38,998 nucleotides of DNA. Origin: a virus. Both the position numbers and the translations under genes were made by a program. This document shows positions 25,486 through 35,000 of the stretch, piece after piece. The number at the start of each line of letters is the position of its first letter. Position 1 is the stretch's first letter. Under the pieces are notes generated by a model, which made no database searches, was not told where the DNA came from, and worked only from the letters and a program-made list of their open reading frames with translations. The stretch covers positions 1 to 38,998 of IMG/VR virus record IMGVR_UViG_3300029319_000152; one strand, 5' to 3'.

Positions 25486-27939
25486 TTATTCAGGGAATGA
25501 AGCGCCTGTTGGTAAGACAACAAAATCAAGTACAATGAACTCTGCAGTTCGTGTAGGCTGTACAAAGATTTGTCCTACTAATTGGTTTCTATCAATCACA
25601 TCAGGAGTGTTATTGGAATCATCCATTACTACTCTGAAGGCTGATAGACCTGAGCGTTGTTGTACCGACTCTAAATAAGGATTAACCGTATTTAAGAATC
25701 TCGCTCTTGTCGCTGATGTATTCTGTTCAAAAACTAAGAATCTTGATGTTGAAGCAATAAATTTCTTCAAGTTGATTAATAATCTTCTCACGTTAACTCT
25801 GTCAAGTGCTGAAGGTCTTGCTTGTAAGGTCTTTTGACCAAATACAGCTATACCTTGTTGTGGGAACTTGGCAATAGGATTGACTCTACCCTCATACAAT
25901 GTATCACGATTGAGATGAGTTAGAACGGTCTTAACATCAATAGCCGATATACCACCTCTATTCAAACCGGCGGGAGCGAACCATTCTTGACCTATAGAGT
26001 CATTCTGTGCATAGACACCACCAATTACAACTGATGGCGGTACCCATCTGTCAACACCTGTACCTGTTGCTATTTTCACCCATGGAAAATAAGTAGCAAC
26101 AAAGTTGTTGTCAAGTGAAGAAACGTCACTTACAGCATTATCAACTGACCTACCCCAACGTGAACCATCCATAATATAAAATGTATCACCTCTATCTTTA
26201 CAGATTGAAATAGCTCTGTTAGATATTGAAGAGTGATACTCGTGGATAACTCCTGGAGTAATCAATAGATTAATATCAATAAAGTCAGGGTCACTAATCG
26301 TACCTAATGCTCTCTTATATGCTAAACTACCACTTGCATTTCCATTAGACATATCAAAGCCGAAAGAATTGGCGCTTGATATATCACCCTCTTTAGCTTT
26401 ATGCACTGCTGGATTCATACCATCAAATCCCCATTGAAAAGGTACTGCAAACTTACGTTGTCTAACGTTAGTTGCTGCACCCAATGATAGATTTGTTGCT
26501 GAATTAGCAAATCCTGATTGTCCTGAAACGGTACCTTTCATATCCTCAAGTGAGAATGTTACGTTACTACCTACGGTAGCACTTGCAGGTATTTCAGATA
26601 AATAAGATTGGTTCACATAATTAGTAGATGCGAAATCAAAACCAAGATTTATACTATCTGAAAAGTTTCCATTTTCATCAGAACTTGTTACAAATGACGC
26701 AGTTGGTACGTTAGCACCACCTACGGTTGGATTCTCTACTGCTCCGAATCCCATTGGAGCTAATGATTTCAATGAGGCTCCTAATGTATCAAGTTGACTA
26801 AAGTCACCAACACGTATGTATTGAGACCTTGCTGGATAGTTACCATATTTGGTAATTTCACCACTTGCATTAGTTTCTTCAAACATATCACCAATTTGTT
26901 GTGCAAAGTAGTTTGGACTTTCTTTATCAAAGTTCAATCTATCAAACGTTTCAACGTTATCAAATTTAGTTGGGTCGTCACTTCTACGTTGAAATACTTG
27001 TAGTTTAAACATAGCAAAGTCAGGTGCACTATTATTAGCAGCTGCAGCTTTTACATCACTAACTACTGCGTACACATTATTGCTTATTTCCGAACCATGA
27101 CTTCTTGTATAGATTCTAAATAAGTTCTGTCTACCACCACCTATCAACTGAGATTGTAGATATGGTGAACGAGCAAAACTAAAAGAACTATTACCTGTCC
27201 ATGTATTAGCAGTACCATCTGAACCAAAACTTTGAACTCCTGTTGAAAAGTTAATTGAACCGGAATCGAGTTTTAAATTATATCCTGCTAAAGTAGCACT
27301 ACTTGCTACTGAACTACCATTATTAAACCACTTGTACATATAAGCACTTTTGTTATTGTCTTGTGGGTTATCTGATAATTGATTCAAATCAGCACCGTCA
27401 AATCCTGCATATACAAGTTCGGCAGTAACGTCTGAACCTGATAGTACAAGATTAGCTACACTTGCAGCTGATGATGTTGGAGCTACGTTTGAACCTGTAT
27501 ATTCTGCGCTCACGTTTGTCACAAAACGTGTTCCGGATAAATCACCGGTACCGCTTGTTTTTCTTGATGGTAACAAAGTAGCCAATACTTTTCCTGCCAA
27601 TGGTCTTGCTGCAGCAGCAGCGCCACTACCTGTTAAGACAACGTTGACAAAGTCTACCGTGTAACCACCTATGCCTAATACCCTAACAACGGTTACTGAT
27701 GGAGCTCCTCCATTCAAATAACGTTGTACAGCCATTGGCACATATAATCCTTCTGTATCTCCCAACTCGCCAAATATTTGACCATATTGAGATTCTGATG
27801 TAATTACGGTTGGTGTAAAAGCAGGACCTTTTATAGTTGGTCCTACGATAGCTGCCCCTATCGCTTCTACTCCTGCGGGAAGAAAAGATAAATCTTTCTC
27901 TCTCGTAAATACACCAGGACTTACAATTCTTTCTGCCAT
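25486..27939 (-). CDS. 18: Contractile tail sheath protein, gp18-like
   Basis: 817 residues (T4 gp18 is 659). The N-terminal MAERIVSPGVFTREKDLSFLPAG and GAAIVGPTIKGPAF are typical of T4-type sheaths. The C-terminal region has the conserved FAPAGLNRGGI (as WFAPAGLNRGG), INPIAKFPQQGIAVFGQKTL-like, RVNVRRLLINLKKFI and FVVLPTGASFPE segments that form the handshake-linked core. The central, Ser/Gly/Asn-rich region (about 130-480) is an expanded variable domain exposed on the outside. The ATG follows AAGGGAGAAACATA. A strong terminator follows. The extra length over T4 is in the protruding domains. Confidence 0.93.
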   Translation of the reverse strand: MAERIVSPGVFTREKDLSFLPAGVEAIGAAIVGPTIKGPAFTPTVITSESQYGQIFGELGDTEGLYVPMAVQRYLNGGAPSVTVVRVLGIGGYTVDFVNVVLTGSGAAAAARPLAGKVLATLLPSRKTSGTGDLSGTRFVTNVSAEYTGSNVAPTSSAASVANLVLSGSDVTAELVYAGFDGADLNQLSDNPQDNNKSAYMYKWFNNGSSVASSATLAGYNLKLDSGSINFSTGVQSFGSDGTANTWTGNSSFSFARSPYLQSQLIGGGRQNLFRIYTRSHGSEISNNVYAVVSDVKAAAANNSAPDFAMFKLQVFQRRSDDPTKFDNVETFDRLNFDKESPNYFAQQIGDMFEETNASGEITKYGNYPARSQYIRVGDFSQLDTLGASLKSLAPMGFGAVENPTVGGANVPTASFVTSSDENGNFSDSINLGFDFASTNYVNQSYLSEIPASATVGSNVTFSLEDMKGTVSGQSGFANSATNLSLGAATNVRQRKFAVPFQWGFDGMNPAVHKAKEGDISSANSFGFDMSNGNASGSLAYKRALGTISDPDFIDINLLITPGVIHEYHSSISNRAISICKDRGDTFYIMDGSRWGRSVDNAVSDVSSLDNNFVATYFPWVKIATGTGVDRWVPPSVVIGGVYAQNDSIGQEWFAPAGLNRGGISAIDVKTVLTHLNRDTLYEGRVNPIAKFPQQGIAVFGQKTLQARPSALDRVNVRRLLINLKKFIASTSRFLVFEQNTSATRARFLNTVNPYLESVQQRSGLSAFRVVMDDSNNTPDVIDRNQLVGQIFVQPTRTAEFIVLDFVVLPTGASFPE

Positions 27940-27975
27940 TATGTTTCTCCCTTATAAGGTTAAAGATGTTCTTTA

Positions 27976-27983
27976 ATAAATAT
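27976..27983 (-). promoter_or_regulatory. ATATTTAT element before the sheath gene
   Basis: Copy of the recurrent element (TCATATTTATTAAAG on the coding strand), 37 bases before the sheath ATG in an 82-base gap. The rest of the gap is AT-rich with no clear hairpin. Confidence 0.35.
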
Positions 27984-28021
27984 GATTAAATATAACCAAG
28001 GTTGATTTTATTTTGTTTTTT

Positions 28022-28306
28022 TTAAGATTTTTTTACAGGCTCAAAAGTTCCTGTATTAGGGTCAAGTGTCCCTTCGCCATACTTTTCAGATAACTTAGCA
28101 ACAAGTGCCTTTTCTTTAGCTTGTAGTTCACTCCACTCACTTTTTATAGCATCTTCTCTTTCTACGAAAGAGTTTACTCTCTGTTCCATAAGTATCTTTT
28201 GTACTGCTATTTGACCTAATTCAGATTGTCGTTTTTGATAAGTTAATGACAAATCCTGAATTTCTTTTAATTCATCTTCTGTGAATTTTATTTGTTCTTC
28301 AGCCAT
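28022..28306 (-). CDS. Small coiled-coil protein, 94 residues
   Basis: An acidic helical protein. Residues 8-80 have heptad-like spacing (FTEDELKEIQDLSLTYQKRQ ... LQAKEKALVAKLSEKYG) and end in a short extended motif, GEGTLDPNTGTFEPVKKS. Similar short coiled-coil proteins ending in YGxGTLDxxTGxFxP are frequent in marine T4-like phages, without known function. It lies between the oxygenases and the sheath gene. A structural or assembly role is possible. ATG at 28306 follows AGGAGCATAAA. Confidence 0.75.
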   Translation of the reverse strand: MAEEQIKFTEDELKEIQDLSLTYQKRQSELGQIAVQKILMEQRVNSFVEREDAIKSEWSELQAKEKALVAKLSEKYGEGTLDPNTGTFEPVKKS

Positions 28307-28325
28307 TTTATGCTCCTAATCGTGT

Positions 28326-29810
28326 TTATATTTCTTCAAAATCAAATTTCATTTTCTTTTTTGCTGTATTCTTTTTTGAAGGTTTTGATGATTCAATAAA
28401 GCTTTTATGATATACTTCGGGCCATATGGCCTGATACCAAGTTGTTAAAATATATTTATCGTCTGATAATGGAGTTTCAGCATAATGCACGTAAGGAAAA
28501 GAAGTTGGAAATGCAAGATGTTTTCCTGCTTCACATTTTACTGCACTTCTTGCAAAAGGAAATACCGTTCTACCGCCCTCTTCTACATCGTTTAAATAAA
28601 ACATACTTGTAAAGATTCTATTACCATATTCATACATATGGCTACCTTCTGTATGCCAGGATTCATAATGTCCTATTCCTTTTTCGTATTTATGTATTTC
28701 CCACATCGGATAGTAACGTCCATTTAAATGTAATTCATCTGCATTGTAATGTTGTAACATCCCATATTTTCTTGTATAGTTCAAAATACAATGGTCTGAT
28801 ACTTTTTCTAATGCACCAATATATTTAACTCCTTCCGGTATAAGCATTAAATCAAGCTCTCCTGTATCTTTAGTATCAGGGTCTATTCCTTTATGTGTAA
28901 GTCCTGCATCAACTTTATCTTTCTTAGCATATTCTTCATACAAATCAATAAGTTCTGTGCATACATTTGAAGGTATAGTGTCTTTTGTTATGTGAACAGA
29001 ATCCATAAAATGTTCCATAGTTTTTGCTGAGTATTGACCTCCTATCATACTTACATTAGTATCTATGTTTTTCATCTTGACATCGGGAGGACCTTTTTTA
29101 GTAGAGGTAAACATAAAAGAGTCTATTGGTTTGACTAAATCTTTTTTGTCTTTTCGCATTTTATATTTTTTAGATTTATTCTTTTTTGCTTCTTTTGTGT
29201 AAAAAATTTCTTCGTAATTATTTTTTAGATTGTACTGAAATTCATCTCCATCAAATCTTGTATGATGTCTCATACTATCATTATCTAAGACGTAATGTAA
29301 AAACAATTGAGAATACCAATCTCCTACAAATTTATTTCTATAATGAGAAACGTTATGACCAAGATATACTATAGCATCTCCTGGTTTCTGCACGACTTCT
29401 ACTGATTTTTTACTTTGTAAATCTGTCACATATATTGGATAAGGACTTGATTGTCCAATGTTTATTGTAAGTGATATTTGACACCAAGGCCAATCTGAAT
29501 GATGTGACATTTCAGCACCTTGCATATAAGTTCTCTGATACGTATAAATTGGTATTAGTTTTTCATCAACTATTGTCTCTACATCTTTTAGAGAACTATA
29601 TAAAGTATTCTGCCAAACAGGATGTGAATTTACATTCCAAGTCATCGGATGTACTCCTGCATCGCCATCTCCTATTTCACCTCCTCCTAACAGAAGTTCA
29701 CCGTTATTCATAGAATTAACAACTTGATATAAAAAATAGTCTGTTTGTACTTGACTATAAAAGCCTTCTATAACTTGATAACCGTGTGTGTATAACATAT
29801 CATTCATCAT
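28326..29810 (-). CDS. Two-domain 2OG-Fe(II) oxygenase, prolyl-4-hydroxylase-like
   Basis: 494 residues with two oxygenase cores. The first (about 90-175) has HSDWPW, giving the HxD pair, and GHNVSHYR with the distal His and Arg. The second (about 365-475) has ESWHTEG, an HxE pair instead of the usual HxD; FYLNDVEEGGRTVFPF, which is the YLN...GG.T.F signature of prolyl 4-hydroxylases; YVHYAETPL with the distal His; and DDKYILTTWY with the Lys that binds 2-oxoglutarate. A Lys-rich linker (about 205-240) joins them. The enzymes hydroxylate protein side chains using O2 and 2-oxoglutarate. The start overlaps the next oxygenase gene's stop. The nearby collagen-like fibre and tail proteins are plausible substrates, but this is inference. 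Confidence 0.85.
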   Translation of the reverse strand: MMNDMLYTHGYQVIEGFYSQVQTDYFLYQVVNSMNNGELLLGGGEIGDGDAGVHPMTWNVNSHPVWQNTLYSSLKDVETIVDEKLIPIYTYQRTYMQGAEMSHHSDWPWCQISLTINIGQSSPYPIYVTDLQSKKSVEVVQKPGDAIVYLGHNVSHYRNKFVGDWYSQLFLHYVLDNDSMRHHTRFDGDEFQYNLKNNYEEIFYTKEAKKNKSKKYKMRKDKKDLVKPIDSFMFTSTKKGPPDVKMKNIDTNVSMIGGQYSAKTMEHFMDSVHITKDTIPSNVCTELIDLYEEYAKKDKVDAGLTHKGIDPDTKDTGELDLMLIPEGVKYIGALEKVSDHCILNYTRKYGMLQHYNADELHLNGRYYPMWEIHKYEKGIGHYESWHTEGSHMYEYGNRIFTSMFYLNDVEEGGRTVFPFARSAVKCEAGKHLAFPTSFPYVHYAETPLSDDKYILTTWYQAIWPEVYHKSFIESSKPSKKNTAKKKMKFDFEEI

Positions 29811-30571
29811 CTAACTCCAAAGTTACATCCGTCAAAATTTGATTTGACTCTATAATTTATTGATGCTGACCTTCTTCTTTTTTCAGATATAAAAGGATAG
29901 ACACCATGCAATAATGATGCAGGAAATATCAAAAAAGTTCCTCGTTTAGGTCTATATTGAAATTGTCCTAATTCAAAATATTGATTACTATTGTATATTA
30001 TATGTAATAAACCGTCTTCTGTAGTGCCTTGTTTGTGTACATTGTCACCGAGTAAAAAACTATCTGTCTGTGTTGGTGCTATTATATCATCAATAAAATC
30101 TTCGTCTAAATCATCAAAGAAGAATACCGTGGTTAAATTACACTCAGGATGATAATGAAAAGGATTGTATTCACCACTTTTCATTGAATTTACCCAAGAT
30201 GACATTCTTACAACATCTACTCCTATGTCCAATTCTACTTGATTTTTTTCTTCAAAACCACTTTTCATAGCAAAGTTATTAGTGTTAATACTCCTTTTAG
30301 CTACTTCAGATACGTACTTTACAACTATGTTGTCTAAAAAATCTCCTAAATTACCATATTTAAGCTTTCCTTCATCAATGGTCCATTCGTCATCTATTCT
30401 TCCTGCTAATCCTTTTCCGTGATTTTTATTTTGAGCCTCTATAACATTATCTATTATTTTTTCAAACTCATCAAGTATTACATCAGGCATCTTGCCTATC
30501 AAAACAGATGGACCGAAAGGAGATATAAATTGATATTTTACTTTACTAAATTGTGTTCGTTTTTTTGACAT
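29807..30571 (-). CDS. 2OG-Fe(II) oxygenase, phage type
   Basis: 254 residues. The C-terminal half has the fold signature of the phage 2OG-FeII_Oxy_5 group: NPFHYHPECNLTTVFFFDD (metal-binding His region), GTFLIFPASLLHGVYPF (distal His) and EKRRRSASINYRVK (Arg that binds 2-oxoglutarate). The N-terminal part contains KVKYQFISPFGPSVLIGKMP, typical of the leading strand region of these phage enzymes. Such genes are widespread in marine T4-like phages, close to tail-fibre genes, and their substrates are unknown. It overlaps the two-domain oxygenase by four bases, so the two are co-translated. An ATACTTAT element lies 15 bases before its start. Confidence 0.85.
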   Translation of the reverse strand: MSKKRTQFSKVKYQFISPFGPSVLIGKMPDVILDEFEKIIDNVIEAQNKNHGKGLAGRIDDEWTIDEGKLKYGNLGDFLDNIVVKYVSEVAKRSINTNNFAMKSGFEEKNQVELDIGVDVVRMSSWVNSMKSGEYNPFHYHPECNLTTVFFFDDLDEDFIDDIIAPTQTDSFLLGDNVHKQGTTEDGLLHIIYNSNQYFELGQFQYRPKRGTFLIFPASLLHGVYPFISEKRRRSASINYRVKSNFDGCNFGVR

Positions 30572-30585
30572 AGAAACCGTTTACT

Positions 30586-30593
30586 ATAAGTAT
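30586..30593 (-). promoter_or_regulatory. ATACTTAT element before the oxygenase pair
   Basis: Copy of the recurrent element 15 bases before the oxygenase start, in a 48-base gap after the 115-residue gene. Confidence 0.25.
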
Positions 30594-30619
30594 TAAATTA
30601 ATTACTGAAAAATCTTTTT

Positions 30620-30967
30620 TTATAAACTTGAGTCTACAAGTTTAGATACAAACTGAGCATCACTTTCTATAGTTGTCTTTTGTTCGTTTGATAACTCATA
30701 AACCCAAATACAGCTTTGATTATTACTCGAATCGTAGGTATCAACTAACTCTGAACCACTAACTATGTGAGCTTCTACCCATCTTATGTCTGCCCAATAT
30801 ACGTTATTACTCGTATCAAATAATATTCCTGGCTCATTATTAGTTTCCCCATCATCATCAAATTCTGTATCGTTCCAGGATACCCAAGTTGTTTTGTACA
30901 AAGAGCCTGTTCTTGCCCCTTCAGAGGGTTCAAAGTATAGATTGCCGTCACTTCCGCTTACGTTCAC
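30620..30967 (-). CDS. Hypothetical fibre-region protein, 115 residues
   Basis: Small acidic protein with GTG start (30967), preceded by AAGGAG that overlaps the stop of the upstream gene, so coupled translation is likely. The sequence is rich in Asp, Asn, Ser and aromatic residues (YKTTWVSWNDTEF, NVYWADIRWVEAHIVSG) and looks beta-rich, with a helical end (SNEQKTTIESDAQFVSKLV). I do not recognise the family. Its place right after the fibre and the 352-residue protein suggests a fibre-tip or adaptor component. Confidence 0.65.
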   Translation of the reverse strand: MNVSGSDGNLYFEPSEGARTGSLYKTTWVSWNDTEFDDDGETNNEPGILFDTSNNVYWADIRWVEAHIVSGSELVDTYDSSNNQSCIWVYELSNEQKTTIESDAQFVSKLVDSSL

Positions 30968-30976
30968 AATTACTCC

Positions 30977-32035
30977 TTACATCTCATCTACAACGGTTCC
31001 ATAAATATATTCAAATTCGTGAAAGTGTGTTGAAGTTGGTGTACTCATAAATTTAGGACATCTAAAAGTCCAACCTCTCATCGTAGCATAAGTAGTATCC
31101 GTTACACTAATTTCATTATAACCATCAATTAAACCAGGTGTAGACTCTGTTGTAGGTCCCACTGCAACTTTTAATGTACGTGTTCCAAAAGCTGATTCGT
31201 GTACAGAAAAAACAAAGTCCATTGTCGTTCCTATGGTATAAGTTCCTGATGGTGTAGTTGCCAATGTAGTAACAGAGGTTCCACTACGTCTTCGTAATTG
31301 TACTTTACCTGTAGCTGGGTCAAGATTATCAGCAACTTGTATTTGATAAGTTTGTGTTGATATTCCTGGATTAGGAGTAAGATTAGTTGTGTTCATCCTT
31401 ACATCAACAACAGCATCTTTATTATTAGTGCTATTCATTTTGAATCGCCATCTAAAAGCCATTGCTTGGTCTGTGGATGTCAACATACCTGAAAATGGTA
31501 TACCAAAAGATGTAAAGGCTGTTGAATCTGTAGTTTTATACCATCCACCGTAAGGGGAGGTTGAATTAATTAATCGTAATGCAGTGCTGGTTGGATTGAA
31601 ACCTGTACCTCCTGGATTAGCTGTCCAAGTTGGTCTTGCATTTCTCGTAGTACCAAAACTCGTGTGTACGAAAGAAACATCTAATTCAGCACTATCCAAG
31701 TCACCATCTTCTGCTAACTGATGTCCTGTTTCGTGAAATGTATCACGAGTACCACTGATTTGTCCATCTTCCCAATCATCACAAAGTAGACCGGGTAAAT
31801 CGTCATCAACATCATAAGAATAGAATTCAGACATAGCGTGTGGAGCAGAAGCATCAGGTCTATTATGAGGCATCATAGCCTTATTAATGTGAGTTGTAAC
31901 CATTCCTGTAGATGTATTATTACTAATACCTTGTAAGGAAATGTCATTTCCAAATTTTGTTGAGGCATATGTTACACCTGCACACTCATTGTATATAGCG
32001 GCTAAATTGATTTGGCCTGAAGCTGGCACACCCAT
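30977..32035 (-). CDS. Fibre-associated structural protein with beta-sandwich-like domain, 352 residues
   Basis: The N-terminal ~75 residues (MGVPASGQINLAAIYNE ... NRPDASAPHAMSEFYSYD) match a module common in tail-fibre-region proteins of marine myoviruses, pattern 'MGVPxSG.I.L..I......PHAMSEFYGYD'. The rest (about 90-350) looks like a jelly-roll/concanavalin-type sandwich: AFRWRFKMNS, TYQIQVADN and VQLRRRSGTSVTTLA followed by MDFVFSVHESA, similar in form to LamG-like carbohydrate-binding domains. It begins three bases after the fibre gene stop, with AAGGAG inside the end of that gene. I infer a receptor-binding or fibre-tip role. Confidence 0.7.
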   Translation of the reverse strand: MGVPASGQINLAAIYNECAGVTYASTKFGNDISLQGISNNTSTGMVTTHINKAMMPHNRPDASAPHAMSEFYSYDVDDDLPGLLCDDWEDGQISGTRDTFHETGHQLAEDGDLDSAELDVSFVHTSFGTTRNARPTWTANPGGTGFNPTSTALRLINSTSPYGGWYKTTDSTAFTSFGIPFSGMLTSTDQAMAFRWRFKMNSTNNKDAVVDVRMNTTNLTPNPGISTQTYQIQVADNLDPATGKVQLRRRSGTSVTTLATTPSGTYTIGTTMDFVFSVHESAFGTRTLKVAVGPTTESTPGLIDGYNEISVTDTTYATMRGWTFRCPKFMSTPTSTHFHEFEYIYGTVVDEM

Positions 32036-32037
32036 AT

Positions 32038-35000
32038 TTACTCCTTGTCGTTAATTTTATCAGATAATTCTTTTACTGCTTCAATCAAGAGAGGTACCAT
32101 CTTATCATATCTTACAGCCTTGATACCTGTCTTTCTTGTTGCTACTACTTCAGGTAGTACTTCTTCAACTTCTTGTGCGATGACACCAATGTCTCTTCTT
32201 CTCATAAAGTAATCATCCTCACCACCCTTTTCGTTCATAAATTCATCGTTCCAATCATAAGTATAACCTGAAATCTTATTAATCTTATTTAATGCGCTAG
32301 GTATCTTTTCAATGTTATGCTTTAGTCTTCTATCAGAAGAGTAGAAAGCTATAACATCACCCTCACATCGTACGGTATCTGTAGCAGCTGAACTAAATGT
32401 AGCGCCATTACCTACGTAGAGAGCGTCTATTGAAACTGAACCTGCATTGAAGTTTACTGCATCACCACCTGAGGCACCTTGAGCACCTTGAGCACCTGTT
32501 GGTCCTTGAGAACCTTGTACACCTTGAGCACCTTGAGCACCTGTTGGGCCTTGTCCACCTTGATTTCCTGTTGGGCCTTGAGCACCTTGAGGTCCGGTAG
32601 CACCCTGTGGGCCTGTTGCACCCGTGACTCCTTGAGCACCTTGAGCACCTGTTGGTCCTTGAGCACCTTGTGGTCCTTGTGCCCCATTGGCTCCTTGAGC
32701 ACCTGTATCGCCTGTTGGTCCTTGACCACCTGTTGGTCCTTGTGCACCTTGTGGACCTGTGGCTCCATTGGCACCTTGTGGACCTGTTGGTCCATCTTCA
32801 CCTTGGTCGCCTTGAGCACCTTGAGGTCCTGTTGCACCTGTGACTCCTTGAGCACCTTGAGCACCTGTTGGTCCTTGTGCCCCTTGAGGTCCTGTTGCAC
32901 CATTGGCACCTTGTGCCCCTATGTCACCTTGTCCACCTTGAGCACCTGTTGGACCTTGAGCACCTTGTGGGCCTGTGGCTCCATTGGCACCTTGTGGTCC
33001 TGTTGGCCCATCTTCACCTACTTCACCTTGTGCACCTTGTGGACCTGTAGCTCCATTGGCACCTTGAGCACCTGTGGCTCCTGTTGGTCCTTGTGCCCCT
33101 TGAGGTCCTGTTGCACCCTGTGGGCCTGTGGCTCCATTAGCACCTTGAGCGCCTGTGGCTCCTGTTGGTCCTTGAGCGCCTTGTGGTCCTGTGGCTCCTT
33201 GAGGTCCTGTGGCTCCGTCAGCACCTTGAGCACCTGTATTTCCTGTTGGACCTTGTGCTCCTTGTGGGCCTGTGGCTCCTTGAACTCCTTGTGGTCCTTG
33301 AGCACCTGTTGGGCCTTGTGCTCCTTGTGGACCCGTGGCACCTTGTGCCCCTTGTGGTCCTAATCCACCATCTTCACCCTGGTCACCCTGTGCTCCTTGA
33401 GGTCCTGTTGCACCCTGTGGTCCTGTGGCACCATCGGCTCCTTGAGCACCTGTGGCTCCTGTTGGGCCTTGAGCACCTTGAGGTCCTGTTGCACCTTGAA
33501 CTCCTTGTGGTCCTTGAGCACCTGTTGGGCCTTGAGCACCTTGAGGTCCTGTTGCACCTTGAACTCCTTGAGGGCCTTGAGCACCTGTTGGTCCTTGAGC
33601 ACCTTGAGGGCCTGTGGCTCCTTGAACGCCTTGTGCTCCTTGTGCACCTGTTGGACCTTGTGCCCCTTGAGGTCCTGTGGCTCCTTGAACACCCTGTGGT
33701 CCTAAATTTCCATCTTCACCCTGGTCTCCTTGTGCTCCTTGTGGACCTGTTGCACCTGTAGGTCCTTGTGCACCTTGTGGTCCGGTAGCACCCTGTGGGC
33801 CTGTTGCACCCTGTACTCCTTGAGCACCATCTACACCTTGTGGTCCTTGATTTCCTGTTGGACCTTGAGCACCTTGTGGGCCTGTTGCACCTTGGTCTCC
33901 TGTAGGTCCTTGTGCCCCTTGAGGTCCTGTGGCACCTTGAACTCCTTGAGGTCCTTGAGCACCTGTTGGGCCTTGTTCTCCTTGTGGTCCCGTGGCTCCT
34001 TGAACACCCTGTGGTCCTTGACCTCCTGTTGGACCTTGTGCTCCTTGTGGTCCTGTTGCACCATCTGCACCTTGAGCACCTGTGGCTCCTGTTGGTCCTT
34101 GTGCCCCTTGTGGACCTGTAGCTCCCTGTACTCCTTGAGGGCCTTGAGCACCTGTTGGACCTTGGTCTCCTTGCGGTCCTGTTGCGCCATCGGCTCCTTG
34201 AGCACCAATTGCCCCTTGTGGTCCTGTTGGTCCATCTTCACCTACTTCTCCTTGAGCACCTTGAGGGCCTGTTGCACCTTGTGGGCCTGTGGCTCCTTGA
34301 ACTCCTTGAGCACCATCTACACCTTGTGGTCCTGTGGCTCCTTGAACACCCTGTGGTCCTTGAGCACCTGTTGGGCCTTGAGCACCTTGAGGTCCTGTGG
34401 CTCCATCAGCGCCTTGAGCACCTGTGTCTCCTGTAGGTCCTTGTGCTCCTTGTGGACCTGTTGCACCTTGAGGTCCTGTATCACCCTGTGGACCTGTGGC
34501 ACCTTGTACTCCTTGAGCACCATCTACTCCTTGAGGTCCTTGATTTCCTGTTGGACCTTGAGCACCTTGAGGTCCTGTTGCTCCTTGAGGTCCTGTATCT
34601 CCTTGTGGTCCTGTTGCACCTTGAACGCCTTGTGCACCTTGTACACCTTGTGGTCCTAAATTTCCATCTTCTCCTTGGTCTCCTTGTGCCCCTTGTGGAC
34701 CTGTTGCACCTTGAGGTCCTGTAGCACCATCTGCACCTTGAGCTCCATCGGCTCCTTGTGCCCCTATATCTCCTTGTCCGCCTTGAGCACCTTGAACTCC
34801 TTGAGGTCCTTGAGCACCTGTTGGACCTTGTTCTCCTTGTGGTCCTGTGGCTCCTTGAACTCCTTGTGCTCCGTCTACTCCTTGTGCTCCTTGAACACCT
34901 TGTGGTCCTTGATTTCCTGTTGGTCCTTGAGCACCTTGTGGACCGGTATCTCCTTGAGGACCGGTATCTCCTTGAGGTCCTGTGGCTCCGTCAGCACCTT

